This document shows, in pieces, positions 53,902-62,843 of a DNA stretch of 64,000 nt. The stretch covers positions 124,001 through 188,000 of the forward strand of contig CAJQUW010007737.1 of the NCBI GenBank assembly GCA_907163375.1, read 5' to 3'. Origin of the DNA: Prostheceraeus crozeri. Taxonomy: Eukaryota > Platyhelminthes > Polycladida > Euryleptidae. The number at the start of each line of letters is the position of its first letter. Position 1 is the stretch's first letter. The notes beneath the pieces were generated by a model. It was not told the DNA's origin. It worked only from the letters and a program-made list of their open reading frames with translations, and did not search any database. The position numbers and the translations under genes were made by a program.

Positions 53902-56900
53902 TTAATCACCTAACAAGTACCCTTCCGATTTCTTTATTGCTCTGATGTCATTGGCCATTCTGATGTATTTCGTTAACTTCAATAGATTACCTACATTTAG
54001 CTTCTGCATCATGTCATAGAAATCGTATTTAGAAGCATCAATACAGAATGGTATGAAACGTGTTCTGATATCATTGTATAAGGTGCATTCACAAATGAAA
54101 TGAAATATTGTTTCCACCTTTTGTTCAGCGCATAAATTGCAGATTCGATCTTCATAAGCAAATCTGTTTTTATAACTGCCTATTCTTACCATTAAATCAT
54201 GGTTTCCACATCTAAATTTTAGCAAAGTTATGACATCTTTCTGATTGAAATTGAAGGTTAAGTAGTTCTTCAACTGACAGTCAAATTGCGTTAATTCTAA
54301 ATAGTCCATGCCGGTTTGACTCTTAGCGCTGTCCAACCATTCATTTCTAAAGTGCTCTATTAATCGCGTTTTGACAATGGACTTGCATTTTCTCTCACTT
54401 CTCTGTAAATGTTTTTGATTTTGCCAAAGATATAATAAATTCAACTGTTTCAGGAGTTTTTGTATACGCCAACACCAGGTATAGGAATATTTCATTTCAA
54501 CTAAGTTTTCTTTTATGTGGTTGTAGCACATTTTTATGATATTATTGCCATCACAAAAAACTATTTTAATCCAATAATTGATTGCTGCTTTGCAAAAATG
54601 ATATTCAAATGGCAGCAGACCAAATTCGCCATTCAGGCAATAGTTTGCTGTCGTGTTATTCAAATGATAGAAACGTTTGTAAAATTGTGCTTGAATTTTA
54701 TTGAGATCAGATAGTTTGTTGTGAAAACAAAATTCTCCACCGTATTTCATTTTCGATAAAGTTAGCATGTCGAACGTATTCTTCACGACTAATCCATTCA
54801 CATGTCCAAATTCTCTTAATTTTTTTGCTGTCAGATAGGCAAATTTGTTACCCTTTTTACACAAGTATTCAAGGTGCTTTTTAGTGTTATGTGAGAGCCA
54901 TAGACCCAGATATTTATATTCCTTTACTATCTCAATTCGTCTCTTCTCGACGTTGAAGTCAATGTCAAGATAATCATGATCATATTTATCATTTTGAATC
55001 ATTACTTTTGTTTTTTCATAATTAATTTTCAGTCCATTTTTCCGACAAAAGAAGTGAGCAATTTTGATTTGATCAATTAATCCAGTTTTATCGTTACTCA
55101 TTAGCACAATGTCATCGGCGTATATTAAACAAGGAATTTTGATATGACCGATATTAGCTGCATTGATTTCATTTATCTTAGAATGAATTTCGTTTATTAA
55201 ACTATTCATAAATAATGAGAATAAAGTCGGCGACAAACTGTCTCCTTGAGGCACACCATTTTGCAATGTAAATAAATCAGTTTCATTTCCATTATATAGT
55301 ATTCTATATTTCTTATCAATTATTAGTTTGGTCATCAGACGGAGAAAATTGCTGTTTGGTAAAACAGATTGTAACGTCTTAATAACTAAAGTTTTTTGAA
55401 CCGAGTCAAATGCCTTTGATAAATCTATGAAACATAGATAGAGAGGCTGTTTGTAATTTTTATATATTTGGCTAATTTCTTTAACGATAAAGATTCCATC
55501 AACGGTGGAATTACCCTTTCGAAATCCTATCTGGCATTCGTGAATTATTTTATGATGATATAACAATTCATTCAATCGTTCATTCAAAATTTTCGTTAAT
55601 ATTTTTTCGACACTTGAACTCAAATTTATATACCTGTAACTGGTTGCATCATTTTTATTTCCAGATTTATAGATAGGAGTAATCCAACTTGTGGAGAATG
55701 GTATTTCGTCATTTTCAGTCATAATTTTGTTGAACAGATTTTGTAAAATGTGTATTGAATTGTCATTTATTTTAAACATTTCGTATACCAATTTATCTGG
55801 ACCACTTGATTTACCGCTTTTCATTAATTTTATAGTTTGCTTTATTTCATTTTTTGTGATCATGGTATCTAAATGTTCATCGCAGTTTATTTCTTTAATT
55901 TCAATCTGATTATCAGTAGTCGTTTTATAGGAATGATAACGGTCTACATTTAAAATTTGATTAAGGAAATCTTGAGCAGATAGATTGCTTGTTATTACAG
56001 GTTTCTTATTTTTGTTAATTAGCTTCCAATAGCTTTTTTGATCATTGGTCTCTTTAGCAAAGATAAGTTTATCTATATTATCACTTTTTATCTTTCTTTT
56101 TTCTTTTCTAATTTCTGTTTTTAGTTGTCTCTTGGAAACTAGTAAATTTTTCAAATTGTTATCAGATTGATTCTGCTTGAAAATAGTAACATTTTTCCTA
56201 TGTAAATTTCTAAGTTTTGTTATTTTTCCCGAGTATTTCGATTTCTTAATTCTATTTATAGGAATAGTAGATTCATCTTTTATTTGTAAAAGCTCTGTAT
56301 ATATGTCATTACAATTCATCAATTGAGCGTCAATTTTATTCGATAGAGCCTCACAATTTCTTTGGAATATAGTATCATCAAAGCTTACATTATTTCCGTG
56401 GGTCCATTTATAGGGAAATATTTTACAGTGTTGGAAAGGAATTTGCTTCGGTTCCTTATTTTCCTTTTGGACATTATTTGTTGTTAATTTTAGAGTTATT
56501 TCTATCGGTGAGTGGTCAGTATATAAGACAGGGTGACTGATTTTAAACTTATCCAATAATGTCAAAATTGATTCCGATAATATGAAATAATCTATCATAG
56601 ATTTTTTTACTGTAATATCTTGAACACAATGAAAAGTGCACATACCCTTGGATTCCTCTATCTCAAATCTACCATTTGCTATGATCAATTTAGTTTCATT
56701 GCAAAATGTTAGTATATCACGACCATAATTATTTAATGTTGTATCAGCAGATACTCTTTTTGGAATACCGAAGTGTAGGTTGTCATTTTCTAGTCCAATC
56801 CTTCCATTCAAATCTCCGATAAGGATTATATTTTCCATATTGTATTGGAGGATATAATTCTTAATGATTTGAAAAAACTGTTTATCTTTATATCTTGATT

Positions 56901-57294
56901 CTTTGTTACCTCTGTAGCAGATAATTAGGTAAATATCTTTAAAACAACGAAATTTAGTGCTTGATATCTTTTCGATCATGACTGTGCCTTTATAATTCAC
57001 AATATTTTCAAATTTGAGATTGATTAAACTATCTTTGAAGAATATTGATATTCCTTTTATGTTTCTACCAAGTTTGCATTCTTTTTTTCCTATTGAGTGG
57101 TGACCTTCATAATTTTTGATAATGGGAAAGTTATCAATATCTTTCAAATGAGTTTCACAGAAGCAAATTATATCAGCATTTTCCATATCATTCATCAAGT
57201 CAGAATTTAAAATTTTATCATCATTGAGTCCGTTTATGTTGACGTACTTAATATTCAAATATTCAGTGAGTTCGTCTTCATCCTCTCCTTCCAT
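53902..57294 (-). CDS. LINE ORF2: endonuclease and reverse transcriptase
   Basis: 1130 codons without a break, from the ATG at 57294. The N terminus is an apurinic-type endonuclease: CFCETHL near residue 48, LIGDLNGRIG near 160 and YTDHSPIEI near 260 provide the catalytic Glu, Asp/Asn and Asp-His. RT motifs follow: SWITPIYKSGNKNDATSYR, CFIDLSKAFDSV near 624, GVPQGDSLSPTLFSLFMNSL and LIYADDIVLMS near 724. The C terminus has a Cys/His cluster, CNLCAEQ ... HFICEC, near 1050. All catalytic residues are present, so the copy may be active or only recently dead. The clade is CR1/Jockey/I-like but not resolved. The ATG lies ten bases after the stop of the ORF1 frame reconstructed across the Harbinger insertion. 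Confidence 0.93.
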   Translation of the reverse strand: MEGEDEDELTEYLNIKYVNINGLNDDKILNSDLMNDMENADIICFCETHLKDIDNFPIIKNYEGHHSIGKKECKLGRNIKGISIFFKDSLINLKFENIVNYKGTVMIEKISSTKFRCFKDIYLIICYRGNKESRYKDKQFFQIIKNYILQYNMENIILIGDLNGRIGLENDNLHFGIPKRVSADTTLNNYGRDILTFCNETKLIIANGRFEIEESKGMCTFHCVQDITVKKSMIDYFILSESILTLLDKFKISHPVLYTDHSPIEITLKLTTNNVQKENKEPKQIPFQHCKIFPYKWTHGNNVSFDDTIFQRNCEALSNKIDAQLMNCNDIYTELLQIKDESTIPINRIKKSKYSGKITKLRNLHRKNVTIFKQNQSDNNLKNLLVSKRQLKTEIRKEKRKIKSDNIDKLIFAKETNDQKSYWKLINKNKKPVITSNLSAQDFLNQILNVDRYHSYKTTTDNQIEIKEINCDEHLDTMITKNEIKQTIKLMKSGKSSGPDKLVYEMFKINDNSIHILQNLFNKIMTENDEIPFSTSWITPIYKSGNKNDATSYRYINLSSSVEKILTKILNERLNELLYHHKIIHECQIGFRKGNSTVDGIFIVKEISQIYKNYKQPLYLCFIDLSKAFDSVQKTLVIKTLQSVLPNSNFLRLMTKLIIDKKYRILYNGNETDLFTLQNGVPQGDSLSPTLFSLFMNSLINEIHSKINEINAANIGHIKIPCLIYADDIVLMSNDKTGLIDQIKIAHFFCRKNGLKINYEKTKVMIQNDKYDHDYLDIDFNVEKRRIEIVKEYKYLGLWLSHNTKKHLEYLCKKGNKFAYLTAKKLREFGHVNGLVVKNTFDMLTLSKMKYGGEFCFHNKLSDLNKIQAQFYKRFYHLNNTTANYCLNGEFGLLPFEYHFCKAAINYWIKIVFCDGNNIIKMCYNHIKENLVEMKYSYTWCWRIQKLLKQLNLLYLWQNQKHLQRSERKCKSIVKTRLIEHFRNEWLDSAKSQTGMDYLELTQFDCQLKNYLTFNFNQKDVITLLKFRCGNHDLMVRIGSYKNRFAYEDRICNLCAEQKVETIFHFICECTLYNDIRTRFIPFCIDASKYDFYDMMQKLNVGNLLKLTKYIRMANDIRAIKKSEGYLLGD

Positions 57295-57752
57295 TGGCGT
57301 GCTAAACGAAAGGTCTTACAGGTGATCGCTGTCGTGTTTCAGTTCGGTGATGTAGTATGCGTGTTGGTGTGTAGTGTTGTATGTGTGTGTTGTTGCTCCC
57401 GCTCCTCGTTACTCTGAATCGTTCTTCTTCCTCTGCTATTCTTTGGCCCGTATGCATAAAAAGTAACTAGTAGAAGTAACTTCCATTTCACCAAGTTTGT
57501 ACTAGCAAGTATATACTCCGATGCATTTTCTTATGCATAAGAAGTAACTTCCAAGTCCGTACTTCCTAGTAAATACTCGTAAGTATAAACTAGACAAATT
57601 CGTATGCATAAAAAGTAATTTCTAGAAGTTACTTCTCAAATGAAAGTATGTACTAGATCAGAACGAGTATTTACTACCTCATTTTCCTAGTAAGCCAAAT
57701 AGCAACCTAGCAAGACGAGAATTGCACACCATTGGCTAATTGTGTCATTTTA

Positions 57753-58865
57753 ATGAAAGGAAATGCACCTAAATTGATCTGTTCTTTGAAAACTCACATA
57801 AGTGATAATTCTATTCGTGAAAGCGGTATGGATCTCGTGACTATATACATTCGTCGCCATATTAGAAGAGAACGATATTTTCGTGATAGACTGAATCCTT
57901 TGGAATATTACACTGACTGTGAATTGCAGAAATTATTTCGTTTTAATCGAACCAATATCCTTTTAATAACTCGTGTTCTGAAAGACAAAATTGAGAATAG
58001 CACTGGACGAAATTATTCTCTTTCATGTTTACATCAGGTGTGTATTGCTCTTCGTTTTTTCGCGACTGGTTCAATGCAACTAAGTTTGGGAGCATGGATA
58101 CATGTCGAACAATGTACAGTAAGTCGTGTATTATGGAAAGTCACTCGTGCAATTATCAGTAGTTATCCGGATACTTTTGTCACCGACTGTGAGCAAAACA
58201 AAGTTAGATTTTTTGAAAAGTTTGGAATACCTAATACATTTGGTGTCATCGATTGTACTCATATTAGGATACAACGGCCCCAAGATTACTATCATCCTGA
58301 AGAATATCTGAACAGAAAGAATTGCTATTCTATAAACGTACAATCAGTCTGTGATAGTGATTGTATTTTTACGGATATCGTTGTTGCGTGGCCTGGAAGT
58401 GTCCATGACAGCAGGATTTTTAAGAACTCCACTTTGTACGACAAACTGATCACTGGTGAAACCAAAGGACTCCTACTTGGTGACAGTGGTTATGCTCTTT
58501 CTCCATTTCTTTTAACCCCATTCTCAACACCTCAAACATCAGGAGAGGAGCATTTTAACAAGGTCCACAAGAAAGCGCGTTGTACAATAGAACGTGCATT
58601 TGGCCAATTAAAGCGAAGATTCCATTGCATGGGAAGCATCTTGCGATGCAAGACAGATCGTGTGACATCGGTCATCACTGCTTGTTTTATACTGCACAAT
58701 CTTGCAAAACGTTTTCATGAAATTGATCTGGACGACTCAGAAGAACTTCATTTAGAGGAAGAGGATGCCGAGTCTGACGAAAATCTATCGACAAGTAATG
58801 ATGCCCATATTCGTCGCTTGGGAGAAGCTAAACGCCGTGAGATAATGGAGTTTCTGTTGCTGTGA
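57753..58865 (+). CDS. Harbinger DDE transposase (HARBI1-like)
   Basis: 370 residues from the ATG at 57753, within the usual 350-400 of the family. The N-terminal region ends in LHQVCIALRFFATGSMQLSL, followed by an HTH with EQCTVSRVLWKVTRAI. The catalytic domain has FGVIDCTHIRI (first Asp, ~residue 167), GSVHDSRIF, LLLGDSGYALSPFL (second Asp, ~244) and RCTIERAFGQLKRRF (Glu, ~280), then SVITACFILHNLA, all diagnostic of DDE_Tnp_4. The acidic tail is DLDDSEELHLEEEDAESDE. No stops or frameshifts. It cuts and pastes the element together with the Myb-like partner. Alternative non-ATG or later ATG (MDLVTIYI) starts would change only the N terminus. Confidence 0.93.
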   Translation: MKGNAPKLICSLKTHISDNSIRESGMDLVTIYIRRHIRRERYFRDRLNPLEYYTDCELQKLFRFNRTNILLITRVLKDKIENSTGRNYSLSCLHQVCIALRFFATGSMQLSLGAWIHVEQCTVSRVLWKVTRAIISSYPDTFVTDCEQNKVRFFEKFGIPNTFGVIDCTHIRIQRPQDYYHPEEYLNRKNCYSINVQSVCDSDCIFTDIVVAWPGSVHDSRIFKNSTLYDKLITGETKGLLLGDSGYALSPFLLTPFSTPQTSGEEHFNKVHKKARCTIERAFGQLKRRFHCMGSILRCKTDRVTSVITACFILHNLAKRFHEIDLDDSEELHLEEEDAESDENLSTSNDAHIRRLGEAKRREIMEFLLL

Positions 58866-59262
58866 ATATAATCATGTTATATATGAGAACTAAGAAATTT
58901 GTCGTCGTTATGTACGCTTCCTTGTTTAAATTACAGTTATTTTTTTAACATAAAGTACCGGTACCTTGTTGTTTCTTGAACTATATTTTTAAGACAAAGA
59001 TCATGTGATAGAAGAAATGAACCAATAATTAACTTAGACTTATTATCTTAATTTAACATAGTTTGAGTATTCGTCAAAGACTACAGAAAAAAATAAAATA
59101 CGATAAAATTGATATTCCATCTATTTATTCGTACTGATCGATATTAGATAACCCGAGCATAAAATCAGCTAACTAAAAAGACTACCGAATGAAAACAATG
59201 ACCTTTATAAAATATCAATAATATTGTTACGGTACAGAAACAGTTACTCATACATTCACGAG
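58866..59262. other. Intergenic spacer of the Harbinger element
   Basis: About 400 A+T-rich bases between the convergent stop codons of the transposase and the Myb-like gene. Probably the two 3' untranslated regions. AATAAA-like aaataaaatac occurs near 59090. Confidence 0.5.
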
Positions 59263-59498
59263 TCAAAAAGGAGTGTTTTCGTCGTAAATATCTCGCAGAT
59301 AAGAATATTCTTGTGATACAATAGTTTGCGTTGATGCGTCCACCTTTCCTTTCACTTGACTTCGAAGCAGTTCTATCTTCAGTCGAAGTTTCTCCCGCTG
59401 AAGAATCAGTACCTCGCGATGTAGATCGTCGATAGGTTCGACGGCCTTTCTCTTTGTAGACCTTTGCTCGATATCCTCTTCCCCTCGATTTTCAATGT
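59263..59498 (-). CDS. Harbinger Myb-like gene, exon 2
   Basis: After the acceptor actttccag the minus strand reads IENRGEEDIEQRSTKRKAVE, then HREVLILQREKLRLKIELLR and ends DIYDENTPF with TGA. It starts with two bases that complete the codon begun by a single a at the end of exon 1, so the junction is in phase. The Leu/Arg/Glu stretch is a likely coiled coil, as is common at the C terminus of Myb/SANT-like Harbinger accessory proteins. Confidence 0.75.
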
Positions 59499-60288
59499 CT
59501 GGAAAGTGGAGATAGGTTGATAAATATAATGAACGGAGCCTTTTTATACATGTAATTATATAGTGTATATCATCAGTATATGTATATATTCCTATATGAT
59601 TTATTCTTTAATTACTAAAACAAACTTTAGTATTTGTTTTGATCCACAAATTGTACATGTATAGGCTACATGCATTTATTTCGTTGGTTCCCATTATCAT
59701 CCACATATTGTAATAGAGTACAAAGTTGGATGCATTTTCGGCTTTTATCAGTCATTATGTTGAAAATGTAAAATCTAAAACTGCAGTTGTTTTCCGCTTA
59801 CAACAAGGCTTCAGATAATCTTTTCAATTTCAAACATGATCCATTGTTGTAGAAGTTATCAATGAAATTCAGTTTCTACATCATATTACTGAGTCGTTTT
59901 GAGCTATATCGCGTGATTGCAATAGTAAAAGTTGCAATTAGGCCTACTCGTACATAGATGTTTGGCCAAGTCGGTCAGATATTCCTGCTTTAAACAGCTA
60001 GCAGTTTTCAGTAAGCTTATTTGAAATTTCTTAAAGACGGAGATTCTAGTTGGTTAGACATCTCAAATAATTTCTATCCATAGAATTATTATTGCAAAGA
60101 TAACGGTGTGCAAACCGAATAATTTGCCATGGGGATAAATCAGATAGATAATTTCCGCGGCCCGCTGAAAATCCGCGGCCAGGTATGTGGGTACTATGGA
60201 GGTACCCAAACTTTAATGTAAATACATGTAGGCCTAAGTATAAATCCGGATTATATTAATGAGTTAAAAGAAGGATAAAATAACTTAC
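59499..60288 (-). other. Intron of the Harbinger Myb-like gene
   Basis: Bounded by the donor gtaagt at 60288 and the acceptor ending 59499. About 790 bases, A+T-rich, with no other frame. A short ggtacc-centred palindromic patch lies near 60190-60210. Confidence 0.65.
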
Positions 60289-60682
60289 TTTTTAGAGACT
60301 GCTCATCATCTGGTGGAAGCTCTAAGTTCTCCAGATCCACTCCGTTCTCCATAGCTCCGACAACCTTGGTAATTTTAGGATTTTGCTCACCTAGAATTCT
60401 CCACACCAATCTATCGTTCTCACTCAACTCTTTCGATGGGCCCCCTCCAGTCTTCTTGACATCCTTTAACTTCTCCTTCAAGCGTTGCTGGACATTGTTC
60501 CACTTTTTTTGTAATTGCTCAATTGCAAGCGACTTTCCCGTTCTTACCACCAATTCCTGCTGCAACCAACTCCAAGCTTCCGCTCTTTTGTTACGGCCAT
60601 TCTTCGTGTTATCTTTAGAATTAATCACATACTTCTTCATCTCTAATATCTCCAAAAAAGTTGTTTCAGTTGAAGTATCCAT
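60289..60682 (-). CDS. Harbinger Myb-like gene, exon 1
   Basis: Starts MDTSTETTFLEILEMKKYVI and contains RAEAWSWLQQELVVRTGKSL followed by IEQLQKKWNNVQQRLKEKLK. The spaced Trp residues and QL--KW form the trihelical Myb/SANT-like DNA-binding domain. GGGPSKELSENDRLVWRILG follows, typical of invertebrate Myb/SANT-like DNA-binding proteins. It ends with a donor gtaagt, phase 1. In Harbinger systems the Myb-like protein binds the ends and brings the transposase into the nucleus. The gene runs toward the transposase gene. Confidence 0.8.
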
Positions 60683-60997
60683 TCTGTTCGGTTGTTGTTG
60701 TCTTGTGATTGCTGAGTAAATGCTGTGATCGTGAGGCAGGCGTGTTCTATAGTAATGTATCGATAAAAGCGCACCGATTACCAGCGTTGCCAAGTATTTC
60801 CGCAAGGTTAATCATGTGACGACCATAGATATCTCACTGCGACACTTTTATACAAGAAGTTCCTACTAGCAAGTGCCTACTTTGTGAAGTTACTTTTTAT
60901 GCATACATATTGGAAGTAGATACTAGACAGAGTATATACTTGCAAGTAAGAACTAGGAAGTATTTACTTTCAAAAGTTACTTTTTATGCATACGGGC

Positions 60998-61285
60998 CTT
61001 TGTCTTTCGTTGTTGTATCTGTCAACTTCTCTCCGGTTGTCGTATTGTTCATGTTGATCTTCGTATCTTCCATGACGCCTATCATCGTATCTTCTTCTTC
61101 GCTCATCCTGTCCATATCGTTCGTTCCGCCGGTTGTGGCTCCCGTTTCTGTCATAATATCTGCTATTATTTAAATTTCGTTTCTGTCTGTTCCAGCAGTC
61201 TCTGATGTGATGTCCCGGCTTCCTGCAGAAATAACATATCATTCTTCTGTCATTGTGATGATATCTTGGTTGCCATTGTAGATGC

Positions 61286-61316
<31 letters not shown>

Positions 61317-61611
61317 GCTGTTGTTGCTGTCGTTCTTGTTGCTGTTGTATTGTTCTTCTAAATTCGCTGTTTCTCTGTATTTCCGCTTCAATTTTTTTCA
61401 TGTTTTCAGATATCTTTCTAATTTCTTTGAACATTTGTCTTCCATATAACACTTCTTTTAGTTCTTCATCATCTGTTTCACTCTCATTGTCACTGTCACT
61501 TTCACTTTCGTGGTGGATTTTCTTTGTTTCATTTTCATGTCTTCTCATTTTTGTATACATGCAGTGTACTTCTTTTATTTCTTGATGCTGCTTTTGTAAT
61601 TCGGTTTCCAA
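60998..61611 (-). CDS. LINE ORF1 (CCHC, coiled-coil), interrupted
   Basis: About 205 codons before the Harbinger insertion. The N-terminal part is charged and coil-forming (ELQKQHQEIKEVHCMYTKMR and an acidic ESESDSDNESETDD). A poly-Gln tract comes from a GTT/CAA microsatellite at 61281-61345. The CCHC zinc knuckle CYFCRKPGHHIRDC follows, then a basic, Arg/Tyr/Asp-rich tail. This is the nucleic-acid-binding ORF1 type. The frame opens six codons after a TGA and has no ATG until MYTKMRR, so the start is uncertain. Beyond the insertion the frame continues at 57445-57305 for ~45 codons and stops just before ORF2. Confidence 0.75.
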
Positions 61612-61649
61612 TCCATTGATCCTTCACATGTCTCTAAAATCGATTTAAA

Positions 61650-62340
61650 TGATTGGAAATCCGAATGAGATTAGCTTTGGAATATAGCATGGTGAGTGCA
61701 TGGACATTGTGAATTTGAAATATTTCCAAAATCAGTCGAGTAGTTTTTCAATAAATCACAGTTTTATGCATTTCATACTACTTACAAGATTTAAGCGTCT
61801 CGTAGGCTATGAAGAAGAAATCCGAATAGCATCTTATCACAGACTATCAACATAAATATCATGTCAATACTGTATACAAAATTTGAAACAAATCTGTCGA
61901 GACAATGTTGAGAAATTTTGAATTTTTCACTGAAATAGCTTGTAAGTAGTATGTGTCGCAAGGGATCAGGCTAGTGTGCAGAAAAAAAATCCGAATGGCA
62001 TGTAAATTGATTCATGCTCTTTCTATGGATACAGATTGTCGAGTATGATTGTTTAAGCAGATTCCATCGAGTCAAATTGCAGAAAATCTAAAATATATAC
62101 AAAAATTTCAAAAAAATAAAAAAATTGAAGAAAATTTGAATGTAAAATGAAGTATATGCCACTAAATCCGAATGAATTGAGATTTGAAAAGTGCATTCTC
62201 CAACGTTTCCCATATACTCTATCAAAATATAAAGCGAATCGGTCGAGTAGTTGTCTCAAGATTTTGGCTTATATGTATAGAGTTTTGCGACAAATAGTTG
62301 TTGACATTGGACATACTTACATTGGACATTTGTACGCTTC
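61650..62340. repeat. Degenerate ~170-bp tandem units upstream of LINE ORF1
   Basis: Four occurrences of aaatccgaat (61657, 61818, 61987, 62164) are spaced 161, 169 and 177 bases. Each is followed at 50-80 bases by a gtcgag motif (61731, 61892, 62037, 62241). The units are diverged elsewhere. They lie directly upstream of ORF1 on the LINE's strand, so they may be 5' untranslated monomers of the element. Confidence 0.55.
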
Positions 62341-62843
62341 ATTGATCTCATGTACTCTATGTAGGTAGAGTCAATATTACTTATCATGTTGAATGTAGTT
62401 TTCTCAAGATTTAGGCATAACTTTAATCAAAATTGGTTACACGATTTTTTCACCGTCCTATGATCCATCTATGATCCATTTATTGACCCAAACAATATTA
62501 GCCCGTATTCAGCCAAAACATTTTTCGAACGTTGTTTACCAAAAGGGGTAATTTATTACCCCATGCATTTTTCGATTATGATAAATTAAGAAATCTAGAT
62601 TTGTTGATCTTATGGTCGTTTATGTAGTCAATACCATACGATAAGATAGCTGAATGATAATTTTTTTTAAATTAATTGATTTATTAATTAATTTACTGCT
62701 GTAATCTTGCATACTACTTTTTTTGGTTCTGAAGTAAAAACTGAAATTTGCTTAACATTGTAATTTATTGTGTAACATTGTAACATTGTAAATTACATTG
62801 TAACATTGTAAATTAACAATGTAATTTCAATTCTTTTCAAAAT
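62341..62843. other. 3' flank of the piggyBac gene
   Basis: No gene. It includes aaaaggggtaatttattacc, a palindrome near 62544, and short aacattgta reiterations at 62756-62823. The piggyBac 3' terminal repeat with its TTAA was not identified. Confidence 0.45.

Larger units (their letters stand above)
57446..60997 (+). mobile_element. Apparently intact two-gene PIF/Harbinger transposon
   Basis: The ends are ggcccgtatgcataaaaagt and its perfect inverse actttttatgcatacgggcc, flanked by TTT on both sides. Reiterated gcataa-aagtaa motifs fill ~250 bases next to each end. Two convergent genes lie inside: a complete DDE transposase (57753-58865) and a two-exon Myb-like gene (60682-59263). Length is 3552 bp. 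It inserted into the ORF1 of a LINE; reading across with a single TTT keeps ORF1 open. Perfect ends and open frames suggest recent insertion and possible autonomy. Confidence 0.92.
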
